Shown here: positions 38,805-52,700 of the stretch, in pieces
Layout of the letters: every line of letters begins with the position of its first letter
Position numbering within the stretch: position 1 is the stretch's first letter
NCBI GenBank assembly: GCA_036023115.1
Contig: JAYKKT010000048.1
Location: forward strand, 8,531,001 to 8,595,000
DNA length: 64,000 nucleotides
From: Brasenia schreberi
Taxonomy: Eukaryota > Streptophyta > Magnoliopsida > Nymphaeales > Cabombaceae
Direction: 5' to 3'
Position numbers and translations under genes: made by a program
Notes under the pieces: generated by a model
Told to the model about the DNA's origin: nothing
Databases searched by the model: none
What the model saw: the letters and a program-made list of their open reading frames with translations, nothing else

Positions 38805-41800
38805 ACTGATACGCAAAATGAAAGTTAAAAGTTACTCAAAATCCTCATACGGGTCATGTTGCTGCGTTTACATGGGTCCAGCTTCTGACACCCTAGCATC
38901 TAGGAGTTATTGTTCCATAGGTGATGATTATGTCCTTTGGCTTTTCATTTTCTCCTTCACTGTAACAAATGAAACTTATTATTCTTTTGAATGATTCTCT
39001 ATGCTGTGCTCACTTGGGAAGAGACAAATACAGAGTCACGCTTGGATATAACATGCATATGCATTCCCCACGTTAGGACACAGTTTGGGTTGTACAACCA
39101 TTGTACGTATTATATGTGGGAAAGGGAACGAAGTGTCACAACATTTCGGGTGATGTCGTTGTTTACATCTTTAGATGTCTTTTTTAATCATCGGTTTTGA
39201 CCTGGTTCTTCTTTGATGATTTTGATGGGTTGTTAGGTGTGCACCTACTGTTTATGAGTGTAGAGATATTCATTTATAAAATTTTCTTCAATATTGAAAA
39301 TGCTAAAGCTTGGTGACACACTTGCATACTTAATCTCCTATCTTGAATATCTTGGTCTTCTTTCATTGCCCAAGTATCGTTATGATTGATCTTGATCACA
39401 CTACTTGTTCTTAACAGGTGATATTCATGGACAGTACCCAGACCTTCTCAGATTATTTGAGTACGGTGGGTTGCCTCCTGAAGCAAATTATCTATTTCTC
39501 GGGGACTATGTTGACCGTGGTAAGCAGAGCATAGAAACCATATGCCTTCTTCTTGTTTACAAGATCAAATACCCAGAAAATTTCTTCCTTCTCAGAGGAA
39601 ACCATGAGTGTGCTCGATCAACCGCATCTATGGATTTTATGATGAATGCAAGAGAAGGTTCAATGTTCGGTTGTGGAAGACATTTACAGATTGCTTCAAC
39701 TGTTTGCCTGTCGTTGCACTTATTGATGAAAAGATACTTTGCATGCATGGTGGTCTATCACCAGATTTGAAGAACTTGGACCAGATACGAAACATTGCAC
39801 GACCGGTGGATGTGCCAGACCAGGGTCTTCTGTGTGATCTTCTATGGTCTGACCCTGATAAAGAACTTGATGGCTGGGGGGAGAATGACAGGGGTGTCTC
39901 ATACACATTTGGAGCTGATAAGGTTGGGGAGTTCCTGCAGAAGCATGATCTCGATCTCGTTTGTCGAGCCCAACAGGTCTGACCTGCAAAATTATTTTCT
40001 TTTTTAATTCTGTCTTGGCATCCAAATTTGACATTATCGATATACATGCTTGTGAAGGTGCTATAGTGACATAATTTGATGTTAAACAATGTCTTGTAGT
40101 TAGTGATAGTTTACTACTGACCTCCATAAACTGTGCGCTATAATTATTGCTACGGGACACCAATGCAGTAGTACGTGGGAGAACAATATATCATTTGAAC
40201 CTTGCGGACACTCTCGGTTGATTCGTACATTGTTACTTGGACATCAAAACCTTCTCGTGTTAGGAAGTGTTTGTATTAGATCTCGTTTTTATGCATGGGC
40301 TTGGTCTAACAATAATTGTACAGGTTGTGGAGGATGGGTATGAATTTTTCGCAAAAAGGCAACTGGTAACGATATTTTCTGCACCCAATTATTGTGGTGA
40401 GTTTGACAATGCTGGTGCCATGATGAGCATCGAAGCAAGTTTGGTGTGCTCATTTCAGATCCTTAAACCATCAGAGAAAAAATCAAAGATTGCATTTGGT
40501 AACAGGTCAAAGCCTGGGACACCACCTCGAAAGGTAATTTGTCTTCATTTTCCTTCAACATGTTTACTTGTGGGTTGTCTACATATCTAGGCTTCTGTAA
40601 ATAGTAACCATTTTTTAAACATACAATCTATTTTCCTTTCAAACTTTAACATGCGTTCTCTCTCGTGGACTTTTCATAGCATGTGATTAAAGTTTCTAAA
40701 AGTTTCTAGATACTTGAAAATTTCTGTATGGTAAATGAGAAATGATATCAGTTGAAACTTGAAACCTGAAGGACATGCGGTATCTGGAATTGGTAAGGTG
40801 AAGGCATGAAGATTATTTTAGAGAATGATGTATGCTTCTCTTGATCTTAATCAAATCTTTGCATTTGTCTTGATATATTCCTCCTTTTCATGTGAGATAA
40901 CACACTGATACATGCATGAGTCTACATGCTTACCACACTGTAGTGGTCAGTGGTTGACCTATTCATGGGCTATGCGAGGTGGCCGCCTCACCTGAAATCT
41001 ATAAAAGTCCAATACATCAATGAAAACATCCCACATCTTTGAAAAATCACATATAAACTCTGGCCTGAATTTCACCCAACTGGACATTGTCCTCGCCCTA
41101 GAATATTTTTTGTTGTTGTTGGTTCTTTTCTGTTAATTTTTATGAGATTTTCACCTAAAAGTTCTCTAAACATGTGTTAAGTCCAGAGGAATCTTCACTA
41201 GCTTAGCATCGTATCTTTTAGATCGACCCATGCTTTTCTAAAAGAATGCCTACAGAAACGCACATTAGTCTGATTGACTAAACATTTCTTGCAAGTATAT
41301 TCCAAAGTGAAAAGTAAATTGGGGGTTAAATTGTATAGTGGATACATAGAAAACTGGATTCTCTTAACTTCTGAAATGTCTAATCATTGCTTTTCAGTGG
41401 TATTAATATAATTAAATAATTTTTAAAGTTTTTTTCGGAAAAAGATGAAGGACAATGTTATTAATTCTTATTCTTTAAAAGTAATTTACTAATGATCGGG
41501 ATGAGTGGGCAATGTCATTGGTGGGTAGGATCCAATTACTTGAGGCACTCTCCTAATGGACTAACCTGTTGGGCGTCAGTTTTTGGTTTGTTAAATTATA
41601 GTCTGATGATACCTATCTAATGCTTTTTCAAAATTCTCATGGTTTTGACACAAGAAATTCAATATGGTGGATTCTTCAGGTATCATCTTTTGGCCAGGAT
41701 CTAAGTGTGAAATTGTGGTCTCTCTCCCTTCTTTCTCTCGTGTCTATTATATCAATGGCTGCATTGTAGGTCTCTCAGTACATCTTGTGATTTTCAGGGA

Positions 41801-41812
41801 GGCAAGGTCTAG

Positions 41813-42330
41813 TGGCGTGGTGGTGGACGAGAGAACCCCGACGACATCCAACTACACGCTACAAATATCACATTGACTTGGCATTCAGCGTTCTTTACCT
41901 CCTAGTAGCTCCTTTCCACTAGTTCAGACTGGTTTTGCGTGCAATCTGATAAGGAGACATCCAGAAGCCATCTTAAGATACATTGAGGAGACGCTAGGGG
42001 AGGGAGTTCACAATTCTGTTTATTTTATTTGTAAAGTAAGATTCATAATTTTGCACGAGAATTCTCAATTTGGATTCATGGATCACTACAGCTTATTGGT
42101 GGTTCTGGCTTTTCATTATGGTATAATTCACACCACTAGTCGAGCTCGAACTGGTGTTGGAGAAGGCTCGGGCTTGGTCTGATAGAGTCCATAATCATCT
42201 TCTGCGGCTGCACCTACTGAACTCTGTTGGTGCATTTGAGCGTCCTAACTAGACCGAGAATACGTCCAGGTATATGGACTTGATCTGTTCGTGACATGTG
42301 CGGCTCATTCGGCAGCTCCTGTCGGTTGAG
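41813..42330. other. PP1 3' flank, no gene
   Basis: Presumed former 3' UTR and intergenic sequence between convergent PP1 and RBOH. No repeat or gene was recognised before the GGTTCC-rich stretch. Confidence 0.4.
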
Positions 42331-42600
42331 ATCGTTTTGTTAAAAGGTTACAAGGTTTTGGAGAAGGCTCGGGTTTGGTCTTGTGGTTTCTTAATTTTTT
42401 TTTCGTTCTTGGCAGTTTAGGACTCGAACCAAAATCGGAACCAGTCTGGTTCCTGTTCAGTTCCAGCTCCTGGTTCTGGTCGTGACAAGCGTCTATCTCA
42501 GAACAAAAAGTGACCAAGAACCCATGCGACTCAGTGTCGAGAAAAGGTTTGGTTTGGTTTGGTGTTTATGTACATCAAACCAAAACCCAAACCGGCCCTC
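42331..42600. repeat. GGTTCC-family fragment
   Basis: GGACTCGAACCAAAATCGG, CTGGTTCCTGTTCAGTTCC and CAAACCAAAACCC words match the family described at 27.2-28.0 kb. Ends are not clear. Confidence 0.45.
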
Positions 42601-42654
42601 ATCCCATACTATACGACTGGTTAAATGGGTTTTAATTTGTCATTGTGCTTTAAT

Positions 42655-42932
<278 letters not shown>

Positions 42933-43405
42933 TCTCCACCACCTTTCACTACATTGACCAAAACTGTCTTCTACTGATTAGACTAATCGATCTGTCCGGT
43001 GCTTGGAGGTAAGGAATCATTTGGAAATCTATAGCAGTCGTCATGGTCACCAAGCTTTTATTTTGCCATGTCTTTAGAAGTCAAACTTCCGAACTAACTC
43101 CTCTCATAATTTGCCATATCATCATGGACATAATGCTAGGTGATTCACAATTTCAACGCATATGGTCACAATTTTCCGGCCATCTCAGGCAGAAGGCCGT
43201 TAATAATGATGAAAGCCTTTTGCTCTGTAAAGTATTTCCGATGATCATATATAACACACACATGGTAACGTCAATAACATCCATATGTATCATAATAAAC
43301 AAATATCTTCAAACCTAGCGTTCTATGCAAACTACTCTCTCTCTTGTTGAATTGGTTGCTGCAGTACATTATAAACAGCGAGAATAGAAGAAGAAGATGG
43401 TTCAA

Positions 43406-43798
43406 TTAGAAATGCTCTTTGTGGAAGTCGAACCGTGCAAAGCCTTTCTGGTTGTATACATGGCAGAGGTTGCTAAGCTCCTTGGCTAAGACTGGTGCCC
43501 CACAATAGAAGACTCCTGCATGCATGCAAATCTCATACATCAGCAATACCTACATTCTTACGTTTAGCAAACAAAAATATTAGAAAATCGCTCGCTTGCA
43601 TGCGTTCATTTTCCAAAAAGAAAATCATGATATCAGTAAGATAACAAAAGATCTATACTAATCAAATATAAAAATAACTTTTAAAATAAGACCCTTTCCT
43701 TCTAAATATCGGCAAAAAGCCTTTGTCTTTTGTTGTCATTAATAACAAGATACTCTTTCGATGGAAAAGATGGGGTTGACAGTAGCTACCAAATGGGA

Positions 43799-43835
<37 letters not shown>

Positions 43836-44522
43836 TTTTAGCTAAACATGGCCGTTTTTTAATCGGTTGGACCCGGAACTGGGACTCACTTGATTCTATT
43901 TCGGTTTCACCTTTTACAAATCTGGAACCGGATCCAAGCGGACAGTGATTCCAAAACCGTAACCAGCCCTGAGCCGTTTCGGTTACGGTTCGAGGTTCTG
44001 AACTAGCCTGAACCGGCAGTCTCGAACTGGACATGTCTACTCTTAGTAATTACAATATCGATTTTGCTTTCCTCTTTCCTGGACGTCTCGCGAGTTTGTG
44101 AGTTTAGTGGGGAACCCTCATTATCTGCTTGCTAGGTCCCCACTATTGAACTCTTGTTGATCCTCAAGTTATCGGCCCGGAAGGGAGCTAAGATCCTTCG
44201 TTGAACTGACGAATTATTATCGCCGGTTGTTCGAGCGGTACAAAGAACTCGCAAAGCTCTGCTGGTGTTTGCTTGGACCCGTTAGTCCAGGAGGCATGAT
44301 TCCTTGTCTAACGTATACAACAATAAGGTTAGTGTAGTAGTAATAGTAGGATTTTGAGGGGTCGGAGAAGGGTGTGGTGGTTGGTGACTGACCTATCCTT
44401 GCATCAACGTGCCTGGAAGATACTCGAGAGAAGACTTTGTTCCACTTGGGCCTGGCGAAATGAGTCCTTACCTGCCCAACAAAAAGCACCAAAACAATGG
44501 CCAGTTCTGAGTTTCTACTCTT

Positions 44523-44556
<34 letters not shown>

Positions 44557-44807
44557 TGTTCTTTCTTTTCTAATGAAAGGAAGACGAGAAACACTGTAGA
44601 CACCAAACAACATTTTCCTATGTTAAATTCTCGAAAAGCAGAAAACAAGCGGTTGGTAAAACCGTTTTGAACAGATGATAAGCACCTCTTACCAGCTAGT
44701 GACTCGACTTTTGTTATGTTGTCTTCCACATTTTCCATTTATTTCACTTATAATAGGAACAATTCTGAGGTTGAATTTGTTGATCTAGGGTAAAACACAC
44801 GCATATG

Positions 44808-44889
<82 letters not shown>

Positions 44890-46052
44890 AAGGTCGTGGC
44901 AAATATGTGTAATCTTACATAAATATATTCATTGTTTGCTTGACATGATTGATAGCAAAGATTTAAATTAAAAGAATTAAAAGTATTATTATACTTTTAA
45001 TAGCAAAGTTTTGAATTAAAAGTATTATTATACTTTTGTACTTTTAATACAACATATTAAATATTTTTTGTTTTATCATCTCAATGGTTATTGTCAAACA
45101 TCAAACAATAAAAATGTTTGTAGAAGATTATACACCAAAAGACATTATATATATAGAGAACATCACTCATGCTCATAGTCATCCATGCTAAATCTCCTTA
45201 ATGATCTTGACTGTAAAATCTTTAAGATCAATAGTTGAGATCTTTAAAGTAAAATAGTATGCAAAAGTATCATGATAGTTTTGACTTCTTAAATCTAAAA
45301 TTTAAACTATTGATCTCACTGATCAAATAGTTGAGATGATAAAGTAGATTTGAATATGAATGGGGTTTTAATATATCTACATCCCTCTCTCTCTCTCTCT
45401 ATATGTATATATGTGTGCATGGAGGCCTTACCCTTGTTCCTGATACAATGTCAACTCCATTTTTGGCATGATTTAGAGCTTGCACCATGGTGATTAATGC
45501 TGAACGAGCATCTCCTTCCTCATAAATACTTGTCAAGTAGTTATGCATCTCTATGACACCCTGGTGTGGAGTAAGAATTCATTCACATGAATACCTAGAA
45601 ATATATTACAACTAATTTAGTTAGATTTCTTAATTGATAAATTTACCTTTTGATCAAGCTCAGCAACTTCATCCATCACTCCCTTGAACCAATCAAATGA
45701 GCCTTGCTCCCTAGTAACCCAATAAAAATATGCATTTGTAGTCTTCGTAGCCTTTTTCTTCTCCGTGACCCGGTTCCCGCTCTGGACGTCCTTGCTAAAG
45801 CTTTCCTTCATCGAGTCATCAGCAACTAGGTTCCCATCCTGATAAGTGATTTAAAATTTCAAAAATAATTTTTTCCCAGTGATTATGAAATATAAACTCA
45901 ACAAAACCCGACCGGAACTTGGTCTTATTTCACACCAAGTGGGGTTGGTTACATTAGTTTTTTGACTCAATTTTTGCTGAATCTTTTCATAAACTCAAGA
46001 AAACCCAAGCTTTAAACATTTAATGCCGCGATATAATCGAAAATCATTTAAA

Positions 46053-46090
<38 letters not shown>

Positions 46091-49000
46091 GTATGTACAT
46101 AAAGAGAGAGAAAGTAATCGATATTCAATAGTGAATCTTACTCAATGGCTCGTTTTGCATAGTTCTACCATTTCAATGGTCAGTTGCTGCATTACTCACA
46201 TACTACCCGAAAGCGCTTTCCACAGTTAAAACCACATTTGTCACCACCAAAACCACTTAAAAAACCTAAATATATATAGGTCATTTTGTGGTGGAAACTA
46301 CACTTTGATCTATGAAAGGTGGTTTCGGGTAGTGGAGGAGTAGTGTAAGATAAAATGAAGACACCACCACCAATGGTTTAAACAAGAACCATGCATGTAT
46401 ACGTACTTACAATTTGAGATTGATCTTCTGTCTTGATGAGATTGTTTAAAAGGTCCTTCAGTATACTGATGAATGGTGTAGCTCCAATTCCCAAACCTAC
46501 CAATAAGAGAATATCATACTTTCTGTAGTCTTGCGCAGGAGCTCCATAAGGTCCATCTATCAGCAACTTGGGAAGACTGAAAAATTTTAATTTCAAAGTA
46601 CCATAAGTAATTTATTTATTGTAATAAATTATTTAAGAGATTAACAATCAAAAGAAACATACACAAGGAGAAAAAAAAAGAAAAGCACCATTTTTTCGTG
46701 GAATCTTCTGCTCTAAGAAGGCCACTTTTCCCAGCCATGGGGGGTTCGCATACCGCCGAGAAAATTCTCTTGAGTTTTTGTGTCCAATCTCCTGATTCCC
46801 TAATATGTATGCTTATAAACTCCTCCCCTGGAGATGAGGTGATGGAGAAAGGATGCCTGCATTATTAGTTCACATATAACTATCAGAACTTTGGGACTTC
46901 ATTCATTTTGATCTCCGTTTCTATTGGAAAGAGGGTTATGGAAGAGGATCCAAAAGAAATATAAGGTCGACGGAAAAATCGAACCAGCAAAACCCTACAA
47001 ACAAGACTATAAGTACCTCTACCACTAGACGGAATTGAGAGTGCAATTCTGAGATTACCATTCAATAGGTGAAACTTCAGGGCACTTAACAAACATGTAC
47101 TGCCCACTTCTATATCGAAATGCCGCCGGCTTAGTCATTTGCAAGGTTAGGACATTACCAGGATAGATAGCAACCTGCAATTCACATAATAACATAATTA
47201 GAAGAGTCCTTTGAGTGTGTGCATGTGTGTATATATATATATATATATTTATATTCATCATGTAATACTTAATTGGTACCCATAATTTAAAAATTAAATC
47301 CATTTCAATAAATGCAATAAGTCTACCCTTTTATAATATTCATTACACTTGAACCTAGTTCTTTTTATACTGTAGATACTAATTAAGTATAATGTATATT
47401 GAATATAAATATATATATATATATATATTTATATTGGAAAACTAGGTTCAAGTGTAATGAATATTATAAAAGGGAAAACTATGTATATTAAATCCATTAT
47501 ATATATATTTATATTCAATATACATTATACTTAATTAGTATCTACAGTATAAAAAGAACTAGGTTCAAGTGTAATGAATATTATAAAAGGGTAGACTTAT
47601 TGCATTTATTGAAATGGATTTAATTTTTAAATTATGGGTACCAATTAAGTATTACATGAAGTATAGCGAACCTTCCTTATATATATACATATATGTATGT
47701 ATATATTTACACAGTACACATATATAAAAGGTGATTGAAATATACGATGTAAAGCATGTTATATTGAATTTAAACCTACCTTCAAGATCCTGACCGAGTA
47801 AAAGCCAGACCTAAGTGCCCTGAGGATCCTTTCACCTGCATAGAGAAGAAGTGGTATGCACAAATACATCCATGTCTGCATCAAGGAAAGATTCATGAAT
47901 AAATATGAAAAAATCATTTATTTGATGGCAATTTTATTGAAAATCATTGAATTTTCGGTCGTACCGACTTCTGGTACCACTTGTGGTTGAGGTAGAGGAA
48001 GGTCCCATGGATGATGAACAAAATGTAGACAAGCACGAGGAGATGGTGAGAGTACCAGAAGGCATTGAAGCCGGCCAGCCTGAGAAAAGGCCACGGCATC
48101 TTGAGTGTGTTCCTCCTGAACCAACTGGTCGCTAGGGTGAAGGCTATGAGCATGAAGATCACCATTAGAGTCCCTGTGACACCTTCTATTCCCTTCACTA
48201 GGCTCATGTAAGTCGGCTTCTGGCCATGAAACTCGCCTCTTATTCGCCAGAACTCTGTGTCGCCCGGCGAAACCAGTCTTGGAAAATCACAAAATAGGTG
48301 AATGCCCACATGTAGCATGGTGCCAATAACAATTACTCCTGCAATTGTCTGAAGCAAACCAAATTATGCACCACCATGATCATAATGCGAACCCAACCAA
48401 TTTAGAATTTTCTGTTAATAATAAAACTCAAAGTTCCTTATCAATTTATTCCCATTGAGGTTGTATGTATTTCAAGAATGTACTGTCATTAAAGGGAACA
48501 AGGGACCATAGATGTTATGTACCTTGTGGAAGTTTATGTTGTCATTAAAGGGAACAAAGTGACCAACCCTGGTGGATCTTAGCCAAGTGATGGTGTTTCT
48601 GCACACCGGCAGCAGAACAAGGGCCATGTTGAGCTTGAGAGTCTCGGCCGCACCCTTCGCCGTCGGCAGGCAATAACCCATTATCTTGAAAGCTGTCTTG
48701 TTGCGGTACTGAACAAACTTCCATGCGAACAGTCCAGCCATGACGGCGATCCAGAGAGCTACCACCCATATTCTCTGCCAATTCTCATTCACCATGTACA
48801 AGAATTCACGGCTCAGGTTTCTGATTGGGCTCCTCTCCCGCAGACCGATGTTCTGGCTCAGTGTGCCGCTTGTGTAGCCCAGTGCTTGGCTATAGTTCAG
48901 GTAGGTTTCTTTCTGGAGGAGAAGGCTCTCAAGCTGCCAGAGCTGCCAAGTTCATAATGCTAGCCGTTAGAAGATCGGTAAGAAATTTGAAAACTAGCCG

Positions 49001-49557
49001 TTGTACGTGTGGCTTGTATGGGCATACTATATCAAACAATAAGACTTGGGTAAAATTTGAAGCCCATATGAGTAAGCTTTCGGTGGCCCATTATGTGCTC
49101 ATCTTACATGGTTGTGACCCACCTTGATGGGTTTGGCTATCGACCCAACCACCGGTGCCGCCAACTGAAAACAGACTTGGGTTGAGCTTACCGGATGTAG
49201 TGACGAGCACCCGATTGAAACAAACTGAACCCCCTAAAGGTTTAAGCTGATTTATGATAAAATTTATTCAATTTTCTTTGTCGCAATCTTGATGTGTTCA
49301 AGGAGACCAGGCTGTAACGACGCTAAGTCGGTCTTCGGTAATGAGACCAAAGTGATGTCGGCTGACCTAGAAAAGGGGTTGATGGAGAGTGTTTTGACCC
49401 GTTCCGGATTAAGTCATCATGCCCAAGTACTATGGTGAGAGAGAGAGAGAGACACATTGGATGTAAAACAATAGGAAAAGTAATTATAGCTTTCGTTTTC
49501 AACACAATATAATTGTTGATTGATTGATTCCACTAACACTACTGCTAGGAGGGACAG

Positions 49558-49617
<60 letters not shown>

Positions 49618-49724
49618 CAACCATTGGATGTAAGGAATAATAGGAAATGGAATTATAGCTTTCTTTTTTCACATACAATAATTGTTAATTGATTGATTCC
49701 ACTAGTACTACTGATAGCAAGGAC

Positions 49725-49792
<68 letters not shown>

Positions 49793-52700
49793 TGTACATG
49801 CTAGCACATGTAGGTGCTAACAAATCCTGCTCGTTAAGAGCGATTGGGTGATCCCCATCATTGTATCATTATTATATATATATAAGAAGAGAGAGAACAA
49901 GTCTAAGTGTACATTACTTTTTGGATCCCTCTTTATTTCTCTCTCTCTATATATTATTTGTATGTATATGTATGTATGTATAAAGGTGGTTTAGTTTGGT
50001 TCTCATGATTGAATTCCAAACTTGGAATCACAAACAAAACTATAAAAAATTTTCCTGTTAGAACCAAACCAATTGCCTTTGGAACTGAACCAAACTGCTA
50101 GTTTGATTCGATTTCCCTGATTCCTTTGAACACTCCTCGACTCCTCGAGAGGACAATAAAAATCGGTTGTTCATGCACATAAATTTAATATCCTTATGTT
50201 CTATATTCTTTTCTACACACTACACTAGTTATCATGACTATACTTTTTGTTTAACTGGTATATCATGTGCAAAATAGTGTCTTGTAAAGAATGATATGAG
50301 AGAGAAGATCACCGTTGAAACTATAAACTGAAGGCTTATCTACGTAAATGTAAATATGGCTGATTTTTTTCATTAAGATGATGCTCGTAGTTGAAGAAAA
50401 AGTAGATCGTCAGACCACCTAAGTTGTTGCTTGGTTCATTTTGATGAGAAAGTTAGCTACTCTCTAAAAGAAAGAACTATAAAAGTCAAGGTGTGAATAG
50501 TACACCAAAAGCCCCATTAGAAAGAGCATTAGCTCAACGGTAGGGTGCTCTAGCACTATTGTTGCTAATGAAGAGTTCGACTCCCAAAGGATGCATGTGT
50601 AGGTGTGTATTAGGCTTCGGCTTACTCTTGAAACCAAAAAAGAAAAAAAATCCTAACAACTTCAATATGCATTGGATAAAATAATCTATCTTATGCATTA
50701 CGATCAAAAGATAAATATTATGCATTGGATAAAATAATTTATTTGATGCATTAAGATCAAAAGATAAATATTACCATTTAATCAAAACCAACCCTTGTCA
50801 CACATTGATTACAATCAGTCGCGTGGGTCCTTAGTTATTATTATGCTCTATCAAGTGTCATATTAACATTTAATTTTTCTTCAACACCAAGAAGGTTTAG
50901 GCATACCCCTACTCATCGGGATGAATTTTGAGGATTTTCTCACTTTCAACTTAGCTAATTTTACCAACAAACTATGTCACACGGGTGCGAGTGCGGGATA
51001 TGACAAATTTCAAAAATTTTGGGTGCGGCGACACAGCTAAGGTATATAATATTATATATTATATATAATATTCAGGCTACAACAAGTGAGACATCAATTA
51101 ACATAAGTATATGACAATAGCAAGTACACAACTTTATATTAAAGAAAAACACATAAACTGTAAACAACTGCTGATTTCATCATAATACACAAATCAATCC
51201 TCACTATCCGAACCCATTTATCCCAAAAGACCCAAACTTCAAAATTGATACCAGATTTTGAAGCATGGAATATCCACACAAAAGGAAGTGAAGAAGGTCT
51301 GCGTTGAGATATTTTTCTACGTTCATCGGCGGAGTTTCATGGGAGATGATGAAAGACAAGTTGAAGGAGCATTTTGGAAACTATGATGAGGTAACTCAGG
51401 TGGTCATCATGGGAGATAAGGTCACGAGTCGACTAAGAGGCTTCGGTTTCATCATTTTCATGGATTACTCCCTCTTTGATCGTGTTCTCCAGGATAAATA
51501 CACCATAAACAGCAGAACCGTGAGTTACAAAAAAAAAATTCGTATTTTTTTTTTGCCATGTTGCACCGACACGGTGTCGGTGTCAGTATCTCACCCGTGT
51601 CGAGGTTGACACTCTACCTCTTAGAAGTGTCTATGTGACTTAGCCAACAAATAGTTGTTTATAACCAGCTTTCTCGATCACCGAATAATAAGCCAAAGAA
51701 CACCCAAATCATTAGCTCAATGGCAGGGTTCCCTAGTGTCGTTGCTATTTGGGAGTTTGACTCTCAAAGGTGTGCACGTGTGAGTTCATGTGTTAGTCTT
51801 TAGCCCCGTCTTGTAACAAAAAAAAAATAACAAGTCAAAGAAACCTGCCTCGATGTAACCAAACCTCTCCGGATCAAGCTCTTCCATGATGAGGGCAGCA
51901 TATTCCTCTGCCTGATCCTGCAGCCTTGACAGCTTATTAGCAGATGCACTTAGCATGATGATCTGCATAAACATTCATTGGGATTAGTTAATCAAGGGCA
52001 ATTTGATAATTTTATATCACTATAATATTGATTAAATTAAAAATATAACCTCTTTCTCTCAAAAAAGAAAATAAGAAACAGCTCCACCAATCAAAAAAGA
52101 ATTTGGTACAATTGAGGGAAGCTGATTTTATTATTTAAAGAAAGCAGGCAATTGATTCATTAATAATAGGGGTTTAGTCTGCCTTCAAAACCCCTTAAAA
52201 CCAATTAATCAAACTCTACAATAAAGGATGATACTGTAGGTTTCAGAAGAAAACTAACACTCTGACTAGACCTAATGGAGTCCGGCTGACAATGCCAAGA
52301 TTCCAGCACCGACTTTTCCTTCTTGAACAAAAAGAGAACGTGGAAAACAAAATAAGGTAAAACTTTCTCATCTGAAAAAACATGCTGGAATTCAGTGGCA
52401 ACGAATGAACTTTACCTCCTTCACTTCCTCTTCTATAATCCTCCCATCTTCGTTCTTGTCAACCCTTAAGAAAAAGAAATCCCAAGAAATGAGTATAATT
52501 CTACATTCTCTTTATTTATTTATATATATATATATATATACATATAGGGAGAGAGAGTCTTATATACATAATGATGTACCATGCATAATCGTATATGATC
52601 CAATTTCAACCATCAATTACCTTATTTCACTATTTTTATTACTCTTTTCCCTTTTATAACCACCTTTCAATCGATCAAAACTGTTATTGTAAAAAATACT

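Larger units (their letters stand above)
31607..41812 (+). pseudogene. Ser/Thr protein phosphatase PP1 (TOPP) locus, frameshifted
   Basis: Exons 31607-31790, 39418-39976, 40324-40533 and 41798-41812 rebuild a plant PP1 catalytic subunit of about 322 residues with matching splice phases. Intact metallophosphatase motifs are GDIHGQ, GDYVDRG, RGNHE and MHGG. Two defects are visible. In exon 2, near 39613-39616, one base is missing between NHECA and SINRIYG; the exon is 559 nt where 560 would keep phase, and the shifted frame stops near 39768. Near 39970 the conserved RAHQ reads RAQQ, so a metal-binding His is lost. Exon 4 adds only GGKV and a stop. PP1 normally dephosphorylates pSer/pThr with regulatory subunits; this copy should make only a truncated, inactive protein. 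The frameshift alone could be an assembly error, but the His loss is independent. Confidence 0.9.

Noticed and set aside
39637..40163. Minus-strand frames of ~150 codons opposite PP1 exon 2
   Set aside because: They are antisense shadows of the conserved PP1 coding exon.
51304..51609. 101-codon RRM open frame as an independent host gene
   Set aside because: It lies wholly inside a transposon with 8-bp duplications, ends where the usual exon would splice, and runs into element sequence. It is a captured fragment, not a gene model.
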